DNA of 64,000 nucleotides from Rhodanobacter sp. ANJX3. GTDB lineage: Bacteria > Pseudomonadota > Gammaproteobacteria > Xanthomonadales > Rhodanobacteraceae. Shown here one piece after another: positions 27,644 through 36,484 of this stretch. The notes under the pieces are model-generated. The model was not told where the DNA came from, did not search any database, and was given only the letters and a program-made list of their open reading frames with translations. The position numbers and the translations under genes are program-made. The number at the start of each line of letters is the position of its first letter. Position 1 is the stretch's first letter. Location: contig NZ_JACHCM010000012.1 of NCBI RefSeq assembly GCF_014200755.1, forward strand, positions 1 to 64,000. The letters run 5' to 3'.

Positions 27644-28351
27644 ATGGTGCACATCTTTTTCCGAACGGCTGGTTCTACGAGCCGTCTTCCGGCAGCCACG
27701 GCGCTGTTGGCCGTGGTCTTTGCTTTGGGTGGCTGCGCCTCCGCGCCGCCGCCGAATGACTCGATGAACGAGGCGCAGGCTCGTCTGCAGAGCGCGCGCG
27801 ATGCCGGCGCGGCGGATTACGCGCCGGTCGACCTGGGTTTTGCCCAGGACAAGTTCCAACAGGCGCAGGCGGCATTCGCCAATCGCAAATATGCCGATGC
27901 GGAAAATCTGGCCGAAGAATCCCGCGCCGACGCCGAGTTGGCGACCGCCAAGGCGCGCCTTGCCGCGGCACGGTCGCAGATCCAGAACAAGACGCAGGAA
28001 AACGCCAGCCTTCGCGCCGAAGGCCAGCAGGTGGTAGCGGCGGCTGCGCAGCGCGAACAGCAGGAACAGGCCCAGCTACAGCAGCTCCAGCAACAACAAC
28101 AGCAGCAACAGGCCGATCCGGCCGGCGCGACATCGAGCAGCATCCCGACGCCGCCGCCGCCGGATATGCCGGCGCCGTCTTCGTCAACGCTTTCCCAGCC
28201 TTCGCAGGGTGGCGGCTTCCAGACGATGCCAGAACAGCAACAGCAGACCTTGCCCGACCAAACGCTGCCGCAACCAGGCCAGTCGCCTGCGTCGGGTCAG
28301 CCAGCGGATTCGAACAACCCCGATACCGGCAACCAGGGAGGCCATCCATGA
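27644..28351 (+). CDS. DUF4398-like lipoprotein, 235 aa
   Basis: A lipoprotein signal peptide ends in ALGGC, so the protein should be anchored through its Cys. The next part (residues about 45-130) is a helical repeat of the DUF4398 type (APVDLGFAQDKFQQAQAAF, KYADAENLAEESRADAELA). It then becomes Gln-rich (an unbroken run of eight Gln) and Pro/Ser/Gln-rich to the end. ATG 27644 has GAGGA five bases upstream. Its stop overlaps the next start as ATGA. Family members often precede an OmpA-domain gene; none follows here. A role in cell-envelope structure is inference. Confidence 0.75.
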   Translation: MVHIFFRTAGSTSRLPAATALLAVVFALGGCASAPPPNDSMNEAQARLQSARDAGAADYAPVDLGFAQDKFQQAQAAFANRKYADAENLAEESRADAELATAKARLAAARSQIQNKTQENASLRAEGQQVVAAAAQREQQEQAQLQQLQQQQQQQQADPAGATSSSIPTPPPPDMPAPSSSTLSQPSQGGGFQTMPEQQQQTLPDQTLPQPGQSPASGQPADSNNPDTGNQGGHP

Positions 28352-29013
28352 GGCGTTTCACGGTTACCTTTGCCGCCGCGGCAATGGCCTTGGCCGCCGC
28401 CGGTGCGCATGCCAAGAACGACGATATCGACATCAACCGCCTGAACGGCAACCTCGACCAGCTGGCCAGCGATCCTGTACTCGGCAGCTACGCGCAAGCA
28501 GAGCAGGCGCGCGCGCGCGATGCCATCAATCGGCTGGCCCAGGCCAAGTCGCGCGATCGCGCGCACGATCTCTATCTGGCCGAACGTCGCGTGGATCTGG
28601 CCAGAGCGGCCGCACAGTTGCAGGACGCTCAGGTCAAATCGACCCAGCTGGATCGTGAGCACGATCAGATCCTGCTTGAGAACAGCCGCAACGAGGCCGA
28701 CATCGCGCAGCGCGAGCTGGAGCGCCAGCGCATGCAGTACCAGCTGGCGCAGGAAGAGTCCGCCCGCCTGCAGCAGCAGGGTGAAGCCGCTTCGCAGGCC
28801 GCCGAACAAGCCCGTGCCGAGGCAGATCAGGCGAAGAAGCTCGCTGCTGCCCAGAGCAAGGTTGCCGGTGCCGCCAAGCGCGAGGCTGCGCTGGCCGCGC
28901 AGGCGGCCAAGGCGATGCGCTCTCAGATGCAGGGCGACTCGTCGTCGTCCGATACGCCAGCACCGGCGACGCATAAAAAAGCCAAGAAGCCGCCGGCGGA
29001 CGATCAGCAGTGA
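28348..29013 (+). CDS. Periplasmic coiled-coil protein, 221 aa
   Basis: A signal peptide of about 22 residues (ending GAHA) precedes a protein that is almost all coiled coil. An N-terminal part (LASDPVLGSYAQAEQARARDAI) matches the helical repeat of the upstream gene, and residues about 75-190 are Ala/Gln/Glu/Lys heptads. The C-terminus is short and basic (THKKAKKPP). It is translated from an ATGA overlap with the lipoprotein gene, so the two are expressed together and may interact. In related loci an OmpA-domain protein is the third partner; here the C-terminal domain is simply missing. Confidence 0.75.
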   Translation: MRRFTVTFAAAAMALAAAGAHAKNDDIDINRLNGNLDQLASDPVLGSYAQAEQARARDAINRLAQAKSRDRAHDLYLAERRVDLARAAAQLQDAQVKSTQLDREHDQILLENSRNEADIAQRELERQRMQYQLAQEESARLQQQGEAASQAAEQARAEADQAKKLAAAQSKVAGAAKREAALAAQAAKAMRSQMQGDSSSSDTPAPATHKKAKKPPADDQQ

Positions 29014-29382
29014 AACGACGCGTGGCGGCCTTTGTCCGCCACGCAATACCTGTATCGAGCGTTTTCTCGTTGTTGCGTCTAGCGCCAGCTCTGGCGGCCT
29101 GTATACCTGTATACAGCGTTTGCTTGCGCGCCTGATTCGGCCCAGGCCATATGTCATCCACGCCTCGGAGCGGCCAACTTGCGCGCTCCAGGTGGGCGGA
29201 GTACGGTCGAATTCCCATCGCGGCTTCCCCAAGTATGGGTAATGCTTGATTTGCTGAAGGTTTTGGTTTTGCATCGGTGCTCAATCCAGCCCGCTACCAA
29301 ACAAGCCGCGGCAGGTATTCCACGCATTGGCGGATGCCCGGTTTCAGGGCATCCGCTCATCCACTCCCAAGGAGGTCGGATC
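29014..29382. other. Intergenic region rich in palindromes
   Basis: No gene is supported. It contains a hairpin at 29021-29043 (CGTGGCGG/CCGCCACG), two centre-CT palindromes at 29083-29096 and 29099-29116, and an imperfect direct repeat of ACCTGTATNNAGCGTTT at 29048 and 29105. Confidence 0.6.
29083..29116. repeat. Two adjacent palindromes with CT centres
   Basis: CGCCAG-CT-CTGGCG (29083-29096) and CTGTATAC-CT-GTATACAG (29099-29116) stand two bases apart. The second is a perfect 8-base-arm palindrome, as expected for an operator or a cruciform. Confidence 0.6.
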
Positions 29383-29610
29383 ATGTTCGAAAACCAGCAT
29401 CGCGATGATGTCGAAGCATTGATGAAAACAGACGCCGAGTTTCGCCGGCTCTACCAGCACCATCAGCATCTGGACAGCAAGGTGCACGACGCCGATATCG
29501 GCGTACTCCCGATCGACGACGCCACTCTCAGCAGCATGAAAAAAGAGAAGCTGCAGGCGAAAGTGCGGCTGGAGCGCATGTGGGCAGCCAGGGCACCGCT
29601 CATCCACTGA
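29383..29610 (+). CDS. DUF465 family (YdcH-like) small protein, 75 aa
   Basis: This is a short helical hairpin of the DUF465 type: an N-terminal helix with FRRLYQHHQHLDSKV, a loop around DADIGVLPIDD, then LSSMKKEKLQAKVRLERM. Members are 60-80 residues, cytoplasmic and of unknown function. The start is unusually clear: AAGGAGG lies seven bases before ATG 29383. It is a single gene with promoter DNA upstream that contains two palindromes, so its expression may be regulated. Confidence 0.85.
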   Translation: MFENQHRDDVEALMKTDAEFRRLYQHHQHLDSKVHDADIGVLPIDDATLSSMKKEKLQAKVRLERMWAARAPLIH

Positions 29611-29800
29611 TTCGCGCTGTGCGCGAGTCATCACATACCGCCTGACTCGACGAAACCCTGGCCGCGGTTCTCCGCGCGACTGGAGAGGCCGGGCCGCTGC
29701 GTTTGGACGCTGTGAGCGGGCATTCGCGTGGCTCGGTTATCATGGCCGTCTTTTCGGGCCGCCGCAGCACGTGTCGGCCCAGCCCTTTCGCGGAGTTTTC

Positions 29801-31171
29801 ATGACGGTCCACCAGAGTGTTCTCGAACTGATCGGACGTACCCCGGTGGTGCGTGCGCAGCGGCTGGATACCGGGCTGTGCGAGCTGTTTCTCAAGCTCG
29901 AAAGCACCAATCCGGGCGGCTCGATCAAGGATCGTATCGGCCTGTCGATGGTCGAGGGCGCCGAGAAGGCCGGCAAGATCAAGCCCGGCGACACCCTGGT
30001 CGAGGGTACGGCGGGCAATACCGGACTCGGGCTGGCTCTGGTCGCGCAGCAGAAGGGTTATCGGTTGATTCTGGTGGTGCCGGACAAGATGAGCCGGGAG
30101 AAAATCTTCAATCTCAAGGCGATGGGCGCCGAAGTGGTGCTGACCCGCTCGGACGTCGCCAAGGGTCACCCCGAGTATTACCAGGACATGGCCGAGCGCA
30201 TCGCGCAGGAAACGCCCGGGGCGTATTTCATCAACCAGTTCGGCAATCCGGACAACCCGGCCGCGCATATTCAGACCACCGGTCCGGAAATGCTCGAACA
30301 GATGGACGGCAACGTGGATGCGGTCGTTGTCGGCTGCGGCTCGTCGGGCACCATCACCGGTCTGTCGCGCTATTTCGCCGAGCACTCGCCGCACACCGAG
30401 CTGATTTTGGCCGACCCGGTCGGCTCGATCCTGACCCAGTACATCAATGAAGGCACGCTCTCGACCAAGTCGGCCAGCTGGATGGTCGAAGGCATCGGCG
30501 AGGATTTTCTGCCGTCGATCAGCGACTTCACCCGGGTGACCAAGGCCTTCGCGATCACCGACAAGGAAAGCTTTCTGACGGCACGCGAGCTGTTGGCGAA
30601 GGAAGGACTCCTTGGCGGCTCGTCCACGGGCACGCTGGTGGCGGCGGCGCTGAAATACTGCCGCGAGCAGACCCGGCATAAGCGCGTGCTGACCTTGGTC
30701 TGCGATACCGGCAACAAGTATCTGTCCAAGATGTACAACGACTACTGGATGCTCGACAACGGTTTCCTCGAGCGTGAGCCGCAGGGCGATCTGCGCGACC
30801 TGCTGCTGCGTCCGTTCGCGCAGCGAGACACCGTGGTGATCGGCCCGCACGAGTTGTTGATCACTGCCTACAACCGCATGAAGCTGTACGACGTGTCGCA
30901 GCTGCCGGTCATGGACGGTCACAAGCTGGTCGGTATCGTCGACGAGTCGGACGTGCTGATGCACGTGCACGCCGACGAGACGCGCTTCCGCGATCCGGTA
31001 TCCACCGCGATGATGAGCAACCTGCAGATGCTGCCCGTCAGCGAACCGATCGAATCGCTGCTGCCGGTGTTCGAGCGCGGTCACGTGGCGATCGTGGTCG
31101 ATGGCGATCAGTTTCTCGGCCTGATCACCCGCATCGATCTGTTGAATTATCTGCGGCGCAAGGTGAACTAG
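29801..31171 (+). CDS. cbs: Cystathionine beta-synthase with CBS domains, 456 aa
   Basis: This pyridoxal-phosphate enzyme joins serine and homocysteine to cystathionine. The cofactor Lys43 is in NPGGSIKDRIG; GTAGNTGLGLA and GCGSSGTITG bind substrate and cofactor phosphate. Two CBS domains fill the C-terminal 120 residues (VVIGPHELLITAYNRM, LPVMDGHKLVGIVDESD, then a second VAIVVDGDQFLGLITRIDL), as in CBS enzymes but not in cysteine synthases. It lacks the heme-binding N-terminus of animal enzymes. CGGAG precedes ATG 29801. It pairs functionally with metB at 56384. Confidence 0.93.
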   Translation: MTVHQSVLELIGRTPVVRAQRLDTGLCELFLKLESTNPGGSIKDRIGLSMVEGAEKAGKIKPGDTLVEGTAGNTGLGLALVAQQKGYRLILVVPDKMSREKIFNLKAMGAEVVLTRSDVAKGHPEYYQDMAERIAQETPGAYFINQFGNPDNPAAHIQTTGPEMLEQMDGNVDAVVVGCGSSGTITGLSRYFAEHSPHTELILADPVGSILTQYINEGTLSTKSASWMVEGIGEDFLPSISDFTRVTKAFAITDKESFLTARELLAKEGLLGGSSTGTLVAAALKYCREQTRHKRVLTLVCDTGNKYLSKMYNDYWMLDNGFLEREPQGDLRDLLLRPFAQRDTVVIGPHELLITAYNRMKLYDVSQLPVMDGHKLVGIVDESDVLMHVHADETRFRDPVSTAMMSNLQMLPVSEPIESLLPVFERGHVAIVVDGDQFLGLITRIDLLNYLRRKVN

Positions 31172-31276
31172 CGGCGTTGCTGGCCGGCGCAGGGATGAAA
31201 GCTGGCAGCAATGCGCGCTCGCCAAACTCAGTACTTCAAGGGAGCCGCGCGCTCCGTCAAACCATCAAGGTCGCCC

Positions 31277-33106
31277 ATGTGTGGAATCGTTGCTGCCGCC
31301 GCCCAGCGTGATGTTGCGCCGCTGCTGATCGTCGGACTGAAGGCGCTGGAATATCGCGGCTACGATTCGTCCGGCGTGGCCGTGCTCGACCACGGCACGC
31401 TTCGGCGCGTGCGGGCCAAGGGCAAGGTGCGCGAGATGGAAGCGCTGTATCTCGCCGATCCGTTCCCCGGTGGCACCGGCATTGCGCACACGCGCTGGGC
31501 CACACACGGCGTGCCGAACGAAGCCAACGCGCATCCGCATGTCGCTGGACGCGTCGCCCTCGTGCATAACGGCATCATCGAGAATTACGTCAGCCTGCGC
31601 AGCGAGCTGCAAGCGGGCGGTCACGTGTTCACCTCGGAAACTGACACCGAAGTGATGGCCGCTCTGATCGAGCGCCATATCCTGCAAGGCCTGAATCTGC
31701 GCGAAGCCGTGCTCGCCACAGTGCGCAGTCTCGAAGGCGCTTACGCGATCGCTGTGATCAGCCGCGACGAACCCGGCCACGTGGTCGGCGCCCGCCGGGG
31801 TGCGCCGCTGCTGGTCGGCCTGGGCATCGGCGAGAACTTTCTCGGCTCCGATGCCCAGGCGCTGATCCAGGTAACCAACAAGATGCTTTATCTCGACGAG
31901 GACGATGTGGTCGAGATCACCCGCGACAGCGTGCACGTCTACGGTCTCGACGGTAGCCCGGTTCAACGCGCGGTGCATGAGAGCGAGCTGTCTTCCGATG
32001 CGGTGGAGCGTGGCGAATATCGCCACTACATGCAGAAGGAAATCTTCGAGCAGCCGCGCGCGGTGGCCGACACGCTCGAAGCTCGCATCGGTCCGAAAGG
32101 CGTGCTGCCGAATATCTTCGGCATCGACAGCGACGCGCTGCTGCAGCGCACCCGCGCCCTGCACATCATCGCCTGCGGCACCAGCTATCACGCCGGCCTG
32201 GTGGCCAAATATTGGATCGAGGAATACGCGCGGTTACCCGTCAGCGTCGAAGTGGCGAGCGAGTATCGCTACCGCGATGCGGTGGTGCCGGCGGACTCGC
32301 TCTTTGTCGCTATCTCGCAGTCCGGCGAAACCGCCGACACGCTCGCCGCGCTGCGCGAGTCACGCCGGCGTGGCTACCTCGGCACACTGGCGATCTGCAA
32401 CGTGCCCGAGTCGTCCTTGGTGCGCGAAGCGGACCTAAAGCTGATGACGCGTGCTGGTCCTGAAATCGGCGTCGCATCGACCAAGGCCTTCACCACGCAG
32501 CTTGCCGCATTGGCGCTGCTGGCGCTGGAGCTGGCTCGCCGCAACGGCTTGGATCCCGATCGCTATGCCAGTCTTTGCACTGAACTACAGCACCTCCCGC
32601 GCGCGATCGAAAACGCGCTGAAGCTTGAGCCCGCGATCATGGCGCTGGCCGGCGAATTCATTCATCACGAGCACGCGCTGTTCCTCGGCCGGGGGGCGCA
32701 GTATCCGGTGGCTCTGGAAGGCTCGCTCAAGCTCAAGGAAATTTCCTACATCCACGCCGAGGCCTATCCCGCCGGCGAACTCAAGCACGGGCCGCTGGCA
32801 CTGGTCGACGAAAACATGCCGGTGGTCGCCGTCGCGCCCAACGGTCCGCTGCTCGACAAGCTCAAATCCAACCTGCAGGAAGTCCGCGCTCGTGGCGGCC
32901 GGCTGATCGTCTTCGCCGATGGCGCCGCCGGCATGGACGATATGGCCACTTACGGCGCCATGCTGCGCGTCGACGCCGGCGGCAGTTTCATCGCTCCAGC
33001 CGTATTTACCGTGCCGCTGCAACTACTGGCTTATCATGTTGCCGTACTGCGCGGCACCGATGTCGACCAGCCGCGAAACCTGGCTAAATCGGTGACAGTG
33101 GAGTGA
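31277..33106 (+). CDS. glmS: Glucosamine-fructose-6-phosphate aminotransferase, 609 aa
   Basis: GlmS makes glucosamine 6-phosphate from fructose 6-phosphate and glutamine, the start of peptidoglycan and LPS amino-sugar synthesis. The mature enzyme begins with catalytic Cys2 (MCGIVAAAAQ). The glutaminase domain has GYDSSGVAV, HTRWATHG and LVHNGIIENY; the two isomerase (SIS) domains have ACGTSYHAGLVAKYWIEE and GVASTKAFTTQ, and the enzyme ends PRNLAKSVTVE. The ATG at 31277 follows from Cys2. It lies 105 bases after cystathionine beta-synthase and has its own possible promoter DNA. No ribozyme-like leader is expected in this group. Confidence 0.97.
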   Translation: MCGIVAAAAQRDVAPLLIVGLKALEYRGYDSSGVAVLDHGTLRRVRAKGKVREMEALYLADPFPGGTGIAHTRWATHGVPNEANAHPHVAGRVALVHNGIIENYVSLRSELQAGGHVFTSETDTEVMAALIERHILQGLNLREAVLATVRSLEGAYAIAVISRDEPGHVVGARRGAPLLVGLGIGENFLGSDAQALIQVTNKMLYLDEDDVVEITRDSVHVYGLDGSPVQRAVHESELSSDAVERGEYRHYMQKEIFEQPRAVADTLEARIGPKGVLPNIFGIDSDALLQRTRALHIIACGTSYHAGLVAKYWIEEYARLPVSVEVASEYRYRDAVVPADSLFVAISQSGETADTLAALRESRRRGYLGTLAICNVPESSLVREADLKLMTRAGPEIGVASTKAFTTQLAALALLALELARRNGLDPDRYASLCTELQHLPRAIENALKLEPAIMALAGEFIHHEHALFLGRGAQYPVALEGSLKLKEISYIHAEAYPAGELKHGPLALVDENMPVVAVAPNGPLLDKLKSNLQEVRARGGRLIVFADGAAGMDDMATYGAMLRVDAGGSFIAPAVFTVPLQLLAYHVAVLRGTDVDQPRNLAKSVTVE

Positions 33107-33171
33107 GGTGGATTGAAGTGCCGATGGGGTCTGGCGAGTGAGACAGGCAATACCCGTCCGAGAAATTTCGC

Positions 33172-33222
33172 ATGAGTAAGACGCGCCGCATTTTCGTAGC
33201 TGCCGAGAGGGCGGATCGTTGA
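33172..33222 (+). other. Possible 16-aa leader frame overlapping the next start
   Basis: The frame reads MSKTRRIFVAAERADR and its TGA stop (33220-33222) overlaps the TTG start of the methyltransferase gene. Such an overlap could couple translation to a poor start codon. It is equally possible that it is chance. Confidence 0.25.
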
Positions 33223-34073
33223 AAGAGCATGTCGATAGTCCGAATGCTGAGGATTTCCCTTTGCCGGATCAGAAAGCCGGCTCCGCGAACTCCGAAACCG
33301 GGATCCCCGAATTCGACGTCAGCTGGCTAGGTCTGGTCGATGCCGGGCTCAGCGGCTGGTATCTAAACGACAGCGATGAAGTATTTCGCGGTGTTCACAT
33401 CAGCGCCGACGACGTAGTGGTTGATGTGGGCTGTGGCGACGGTGGCGCAGTTTTGTTTTGTGCCCAACGCGGCGCGGAAGTCGTCGCGGTGGATATCGAT
33501 GCCAATGTCATTGCCGACATTGCTGCCCGCTTGGTGAATTCGTCAGCGAGAGCTCACGCGACCCACGTCAGCGACTCGGATCCGCTGCCGCTGGCCGATG
33601 GCATAGCCACTCGCGTGATCTGCTCCGAGGTACTGGAGCATGTCGACGATCCGAGTCGGGTATTGTCCGAACTGGTCAGGATCGGCAAGCCCGGAGCGAT
33701 CTATTTGCTGACGGTACCCGATCCGTTGCATGAGGCGATGCAGAAACATGTTGCGCCCGATTCTTATTTCGAAAAGCCGAATCACATCCGCATTATCGAA
33801 AGAGAGCAGTTCGCCGAGATGGTTCGCCAGGCCGGACTGATCGTCCAGGAACAGACCTATTACGGATTCTATTGGGGTATGTGGTGGGCACTTTTCTGGG
33901 CTTGTGGCGTCGAGCTGGGCGAGAGCCATCCCATTCTGGATAACTGGAACACGACCTGGAAAATGGTGCTCAAGACACGGCGGGGGTTGGAGCTAAAGCG
34001 GAAACTCGACCAGTTCATGCCCAAGAGCCAGCTGATCATTGCCCGCAAGCCCCAGGTTGATATGTCCCTCTGA
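33219..34073 (+). CDS. SAM-dependent methyltransferase, 284 aa
   Basis: This is a class I methyltransferase with motif I VVDVGCGDGGAVLF (about residues 68-80), the acidic VAVDID after it, and ICSEVLEHVDDPSRVL as the motif II-III region. A C-terminal part with YYGFYWGMWWALFWACGVELG is hydrophobic and aromatic; it may contact the membrane or a lipid substrate. It starts at TTG 33219, with GAGAGGG upstream, since no in-frame ATG exists before residue 150. It lies beside the nucleotide-sugar operon, so a glycan or lipid-linked glycan is a likely substrate, but this is inferred. Confidence 0.85.
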   Translation: MKEHVDSPNAEDFPLPDQKAGSANSETGIPEFDVSWLGLVDAGLSGWYLNDSDEVFRGVHISADDVVVDVGCGDGGAVLFCAQRGAEVVAVDIDANVIADIAARLVNSSARAHATHVSDSDPLPLADGIATRVICSEVLEHVDDPSRVLSELVRIGKPGAIYLLTVPDPLHEAMQKHVAPDSYFEKPNHIRIIEREQFAEMVRQAGLIVQEQTYYGFYWGMWWALFWACGVELGESHPILDNWNTTWKMVLKTRRGLELKRKLDQFMPKSQLIIARKPQVDMSL

Positions 34074-34124
34074 TCTCCGATGGACGGTGGTTGATCACAC
34101 TGGCTGAAGTAACTCTGGGTCTTT

Positions 34125-35537
34125 TCAGGATCGACCGTAGACATCGTCAAAACGCACGATGTCGTCTTCCCCGAGATAGCTGCCCGATTGCACCTCGATC
34201 AATTCCAGAACTACCTTGCCAGGGTTGCGCAAACGATGCACGCTTCCAAGGGGAATATAGGTGCTTTCATTCTCAGCGAGCAGGAAAACTTTTTCATCGC
34301 ATGTCACCTCTGCGGTGCCCGACACCACGATCCAGTGTTCGGCGCGATGATGATGCTTTTGCAGGCTCAGCGCGGCCCCCGGCTTGACCACGATGCGCTT
34401 GACCTGAAAACGGTCACGCGATTCTAGTGAGTCGTAGCTTCCCCATGGCCGGTGCACGACACGGTGCAGCGAGTGCTCGGTGCGGCTGGATGCCTTCAGC
34501 TGCTCCACGACACGCCTTACGTCCTGTGCCGCGCTGCGGTGGGCGACCAGTGTGGCGTCTGGCGTGGTCACCACGATCAGATCATCGATGCCGACCGTGG
34601 CCAGCAGGTGGCGATCATGCGAACGCAGCAGGGAATTATGGCTATCGATGCTCAGCGTGTCGCCTTCGCTCAAGTTGCCGTCGGCGTCCTTTTCCCCGGT
34701 CAGCCAAAGTGCTGACCATGAGCCAATGTCGCTCCAGCCGCAACTCACCGGAATAACCGCTGCGCGCAGGGTTTTTTCCATCACGGCATAGTCGATCGAG
34801 CGATCCGGCACCAGAGAAAAAGCTTCCTGATCGATCCGCACAAAATCCAGATCGGCTGTCGTCTTCGCGTCGGCGTCGCGTACCGCAGCCAGCATCGTCG
34901 GCGCATGCTGTGCCAGTTCCTCCAGGTAACGCGATGCCTTGAACAGGAACATGCCGGAATTCCAGTCGTAGCGTCCATCGGCTAGATAAGACTCAGCTGT
35001 CGCCAGATCGGGCTTCTCAACGAATTGCCCCACTTGGTAGCCGTCTACGTTGATCGCCTGCGCACGCCGTATATAGCCGAAGCCGGTTTCGGGTCGATCC
35101 GGGCGAATGCCGAAGGTTACCAACCAGCCCTGTTCGGCCAGAGGCGTGGCTTGCCGTACCGCATTCAAGAAGGCGTCCGTGTCGCCGATCAGGTGGTCCG
35201 CGGGCAGCACCAGCAGCAAAGGATCGCCGCCGCGCCGCAATGCCTGCAGGGCGCCCAGGGCGATCGCCGGGGCGGTGTTGCGCGCCAGCGGCTCGAGCAC
35301 GATCGTTGCATTATCGATACCCAGTTCGAGCAGCTGATCCGCGGCTAGAAAGCGATGGTCATCGCTAGCCACGACGATGGGCGCAGCCAGGTCAGGCAGT
35401 TGTCGCGTCCGTTGCAGCGTTTGCTGGAACAAGGTGCCCTTGCCGGCCAGGGCGAGAAATTGCTTCGGCAGGTTTTTGCGCGACACTGGCCATAACCGAG
35501 TGCCGCTACCGCCGCTGAGGATCAGTGGAATCAACAT
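34125..35537 (-). CDS. manC: Mannose-1-P guanylyltransferase / mannose-6-P isomerase, 470 aa
   Basis: This two-function enzyme makes GDP-mannose (called XanB in Xanthomonas). The nucleotidyltransferase domain starts LSGGSGTRLWPVSRKNLPKQF and includes FVEKPD and the metal-binding region. The isomerase domain (about residues 350-470) has RPWGSYDSLES, KPGAALSLQKHHHRAEHW with metal-binding His, and HRLRNPGK. It is last in the rmlBACD-manC operon. Its product is used by the gmd-rmd pair at 45078-47016 and by mannosyltransferases. No phosphomannomutase gene is in the window. Confidence 0.95.
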   Translation of the reverse strand: MLIPLILSGGSGTRLWPVSRKNLPKQFLALAGKGTLFQQTLQRTRQLPDLAAPIVVASDDHRFLAADQLLELGIDNATIVLEPLARNTAPAIALGALQALRRGGDPLLLVLPADHLIGDTDAFLNAVRQATPLAEQGWLVTFGIRPDRPETGFGYIRRAQAINVDGYQVGQFVEKPDLATAESYLADGRYDWNSGMFLFKASRYLEELAQHAPTMLAAVRDADAKTTADLDFVRIDQEAFSLVPDRSIDYAVMEKTLRAAVIPVSCGWSDIGSWSALWLTGEKDADGNLSEGDTLSIDSHNSLLRSHDRHLLATVGIDDLIVVTTPDATLVAHRSAAQDVRRVVEQLKASSRTEHSLHRVVHRPWGSYDSLESRDRFQVKRIVVKPGAALSLQKHHHRAEHWIVVSGTAEVTCDEKVFLLAENESTYIPLGSVHRLRNPGKVVLELIEVQSGSYLGEDDIVRFDDVYGRS

Positions 35538-35554
35538 GGTTGCCGGGCCCCGAA

Positions 35555-36484
35555 TCAGTGGCTGGAAACAGCAAGCTTCGACATGACCTCATGCAGGCCT
35601 TGCTGCCAATCGGGCAAGCTGAAGTCGAAGCTCTCCTGAAAACCGCGGTTATCCAGAAGTGACCAAGCCGGCCGAGCGGCTGGGGTGGGGAACTCGGCAC
35701 TGGAAATTGACGTGACCTTGGGCCGGCGAGCCAGTATTCCCAAGCTCATGGCAGTGTCGAAGATCGCTTCAGCAAAGCCATGCCACGTGGTTTCGCCGCT
35801 GGAAACCAGATGATAGGTGCCACCTTTAATGTGTCCGTCATCATCCGATAGCCACCGGTCAAGTGCCGCGAGGCTGCCTTTGACGATGAGTGTTGTATCG
35901 GTAGGCGCTCCGTGCTGATCGGCAACGACGCGCAATTCATCGCGCTCGCTGCCCAAACGAAGCATGGTGCGCAAAAAGTTTTGCCCGTGCGCGGCATAGA
36001 CCCACGCGGTGCGCAGGATAATGTGGTCCGCGCCACTGTCGCGCAGTAGCTGTTCCCCGCGCTGTTTGCTGCGTCCATAAGCGCCGAGCGGCGCTGTATG
36101 CGCATCCACGGCGTACGGTTGAGATTGCAGCCCGTCGAAAACGTAATCGGTGGAATAGTGAATGACCTTCGCCGAATGAGCGACGGCCCACTGCCCGATT
36201 TCGCCGACCGCTTGACCATTCACGCGATCAGCCAATTCTTCTTCCTGCTCGGCGCGATCGACCGCGGTGTACGCAGCGGCGTTCACGATGATCTCGGGCT
36301 GCACTCGATCAAGCAAGGCAGCGAGTGCTTCTGGCGCAGAAAGATCGCCGATCTCGGCTCGGCCACCATCTACCAGCGTGCCGTCACGGCTGGCGACGAC
36401 CAATTCGCCGCGAGCGGCAAGGTTGCTTTCGCCGATAAAGCTACGGCCCAATTGTCCGTTGCCGCCAAGCAGCAGGATCCTCAC
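35555..36484 (-). CDS. rmlD: dTDP-4-dehydrorhamnose reductase, 309 aa
   Basis: RmlD makes the last step to dTDP-L-rhamnose. It has the nucleotide-binding start LLLGGNGQLGRSF, the region STDYVFDG, and the catalytic YGRSKQRGEQ (Tyr-x3-Lys). Ending and length are typical. Its ATG overlaps the rmlC stop by four bases and manC follows after 17 bases, so it is in one operon. Confidence 0.95.
   Translation of the reverse strand: MRILLLGGNGQLGRSFIGESNLAARGELVVASRDGTLVDGGRAEIGDLSAPEALAALLDRVQPEIIVNAAAYTAVDRAEQEEELADRVNGQAVGEIGQWAVAHSAKVIHYSTDYVFDGLQSQPYAVDAHTAPLGAYGRSKQRGEQLLRDSGADHIILRTAWVYAAHGQNFLRTMLRLGSERDELRVVADQHGAPTDTTLIVKGSLAALDRWLSDDDGHIKGGTYHLVSSGETTWHGFAEAIFDTAMSLGILARRPKVTSISSAEFPTPAARPAWSLLDNRGFQESFDFSLPDWQQGLHEVMSKLAVSSH

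Noticed and set aside
28069-28113. CAG/CAA repeat as a mobile or unstable repeat
   Set aside because: It is the coding run for a Gln-rich segment of the lipoprotein and mixes codons, so it is ordinary low-complexity coding DNA.
31172-31276. A glmS ribozyme in front of glmS
   Set aside because: The gap is only 105 bases and shows no such structure, and this ribozyme is known from Gram-positive bacteria.
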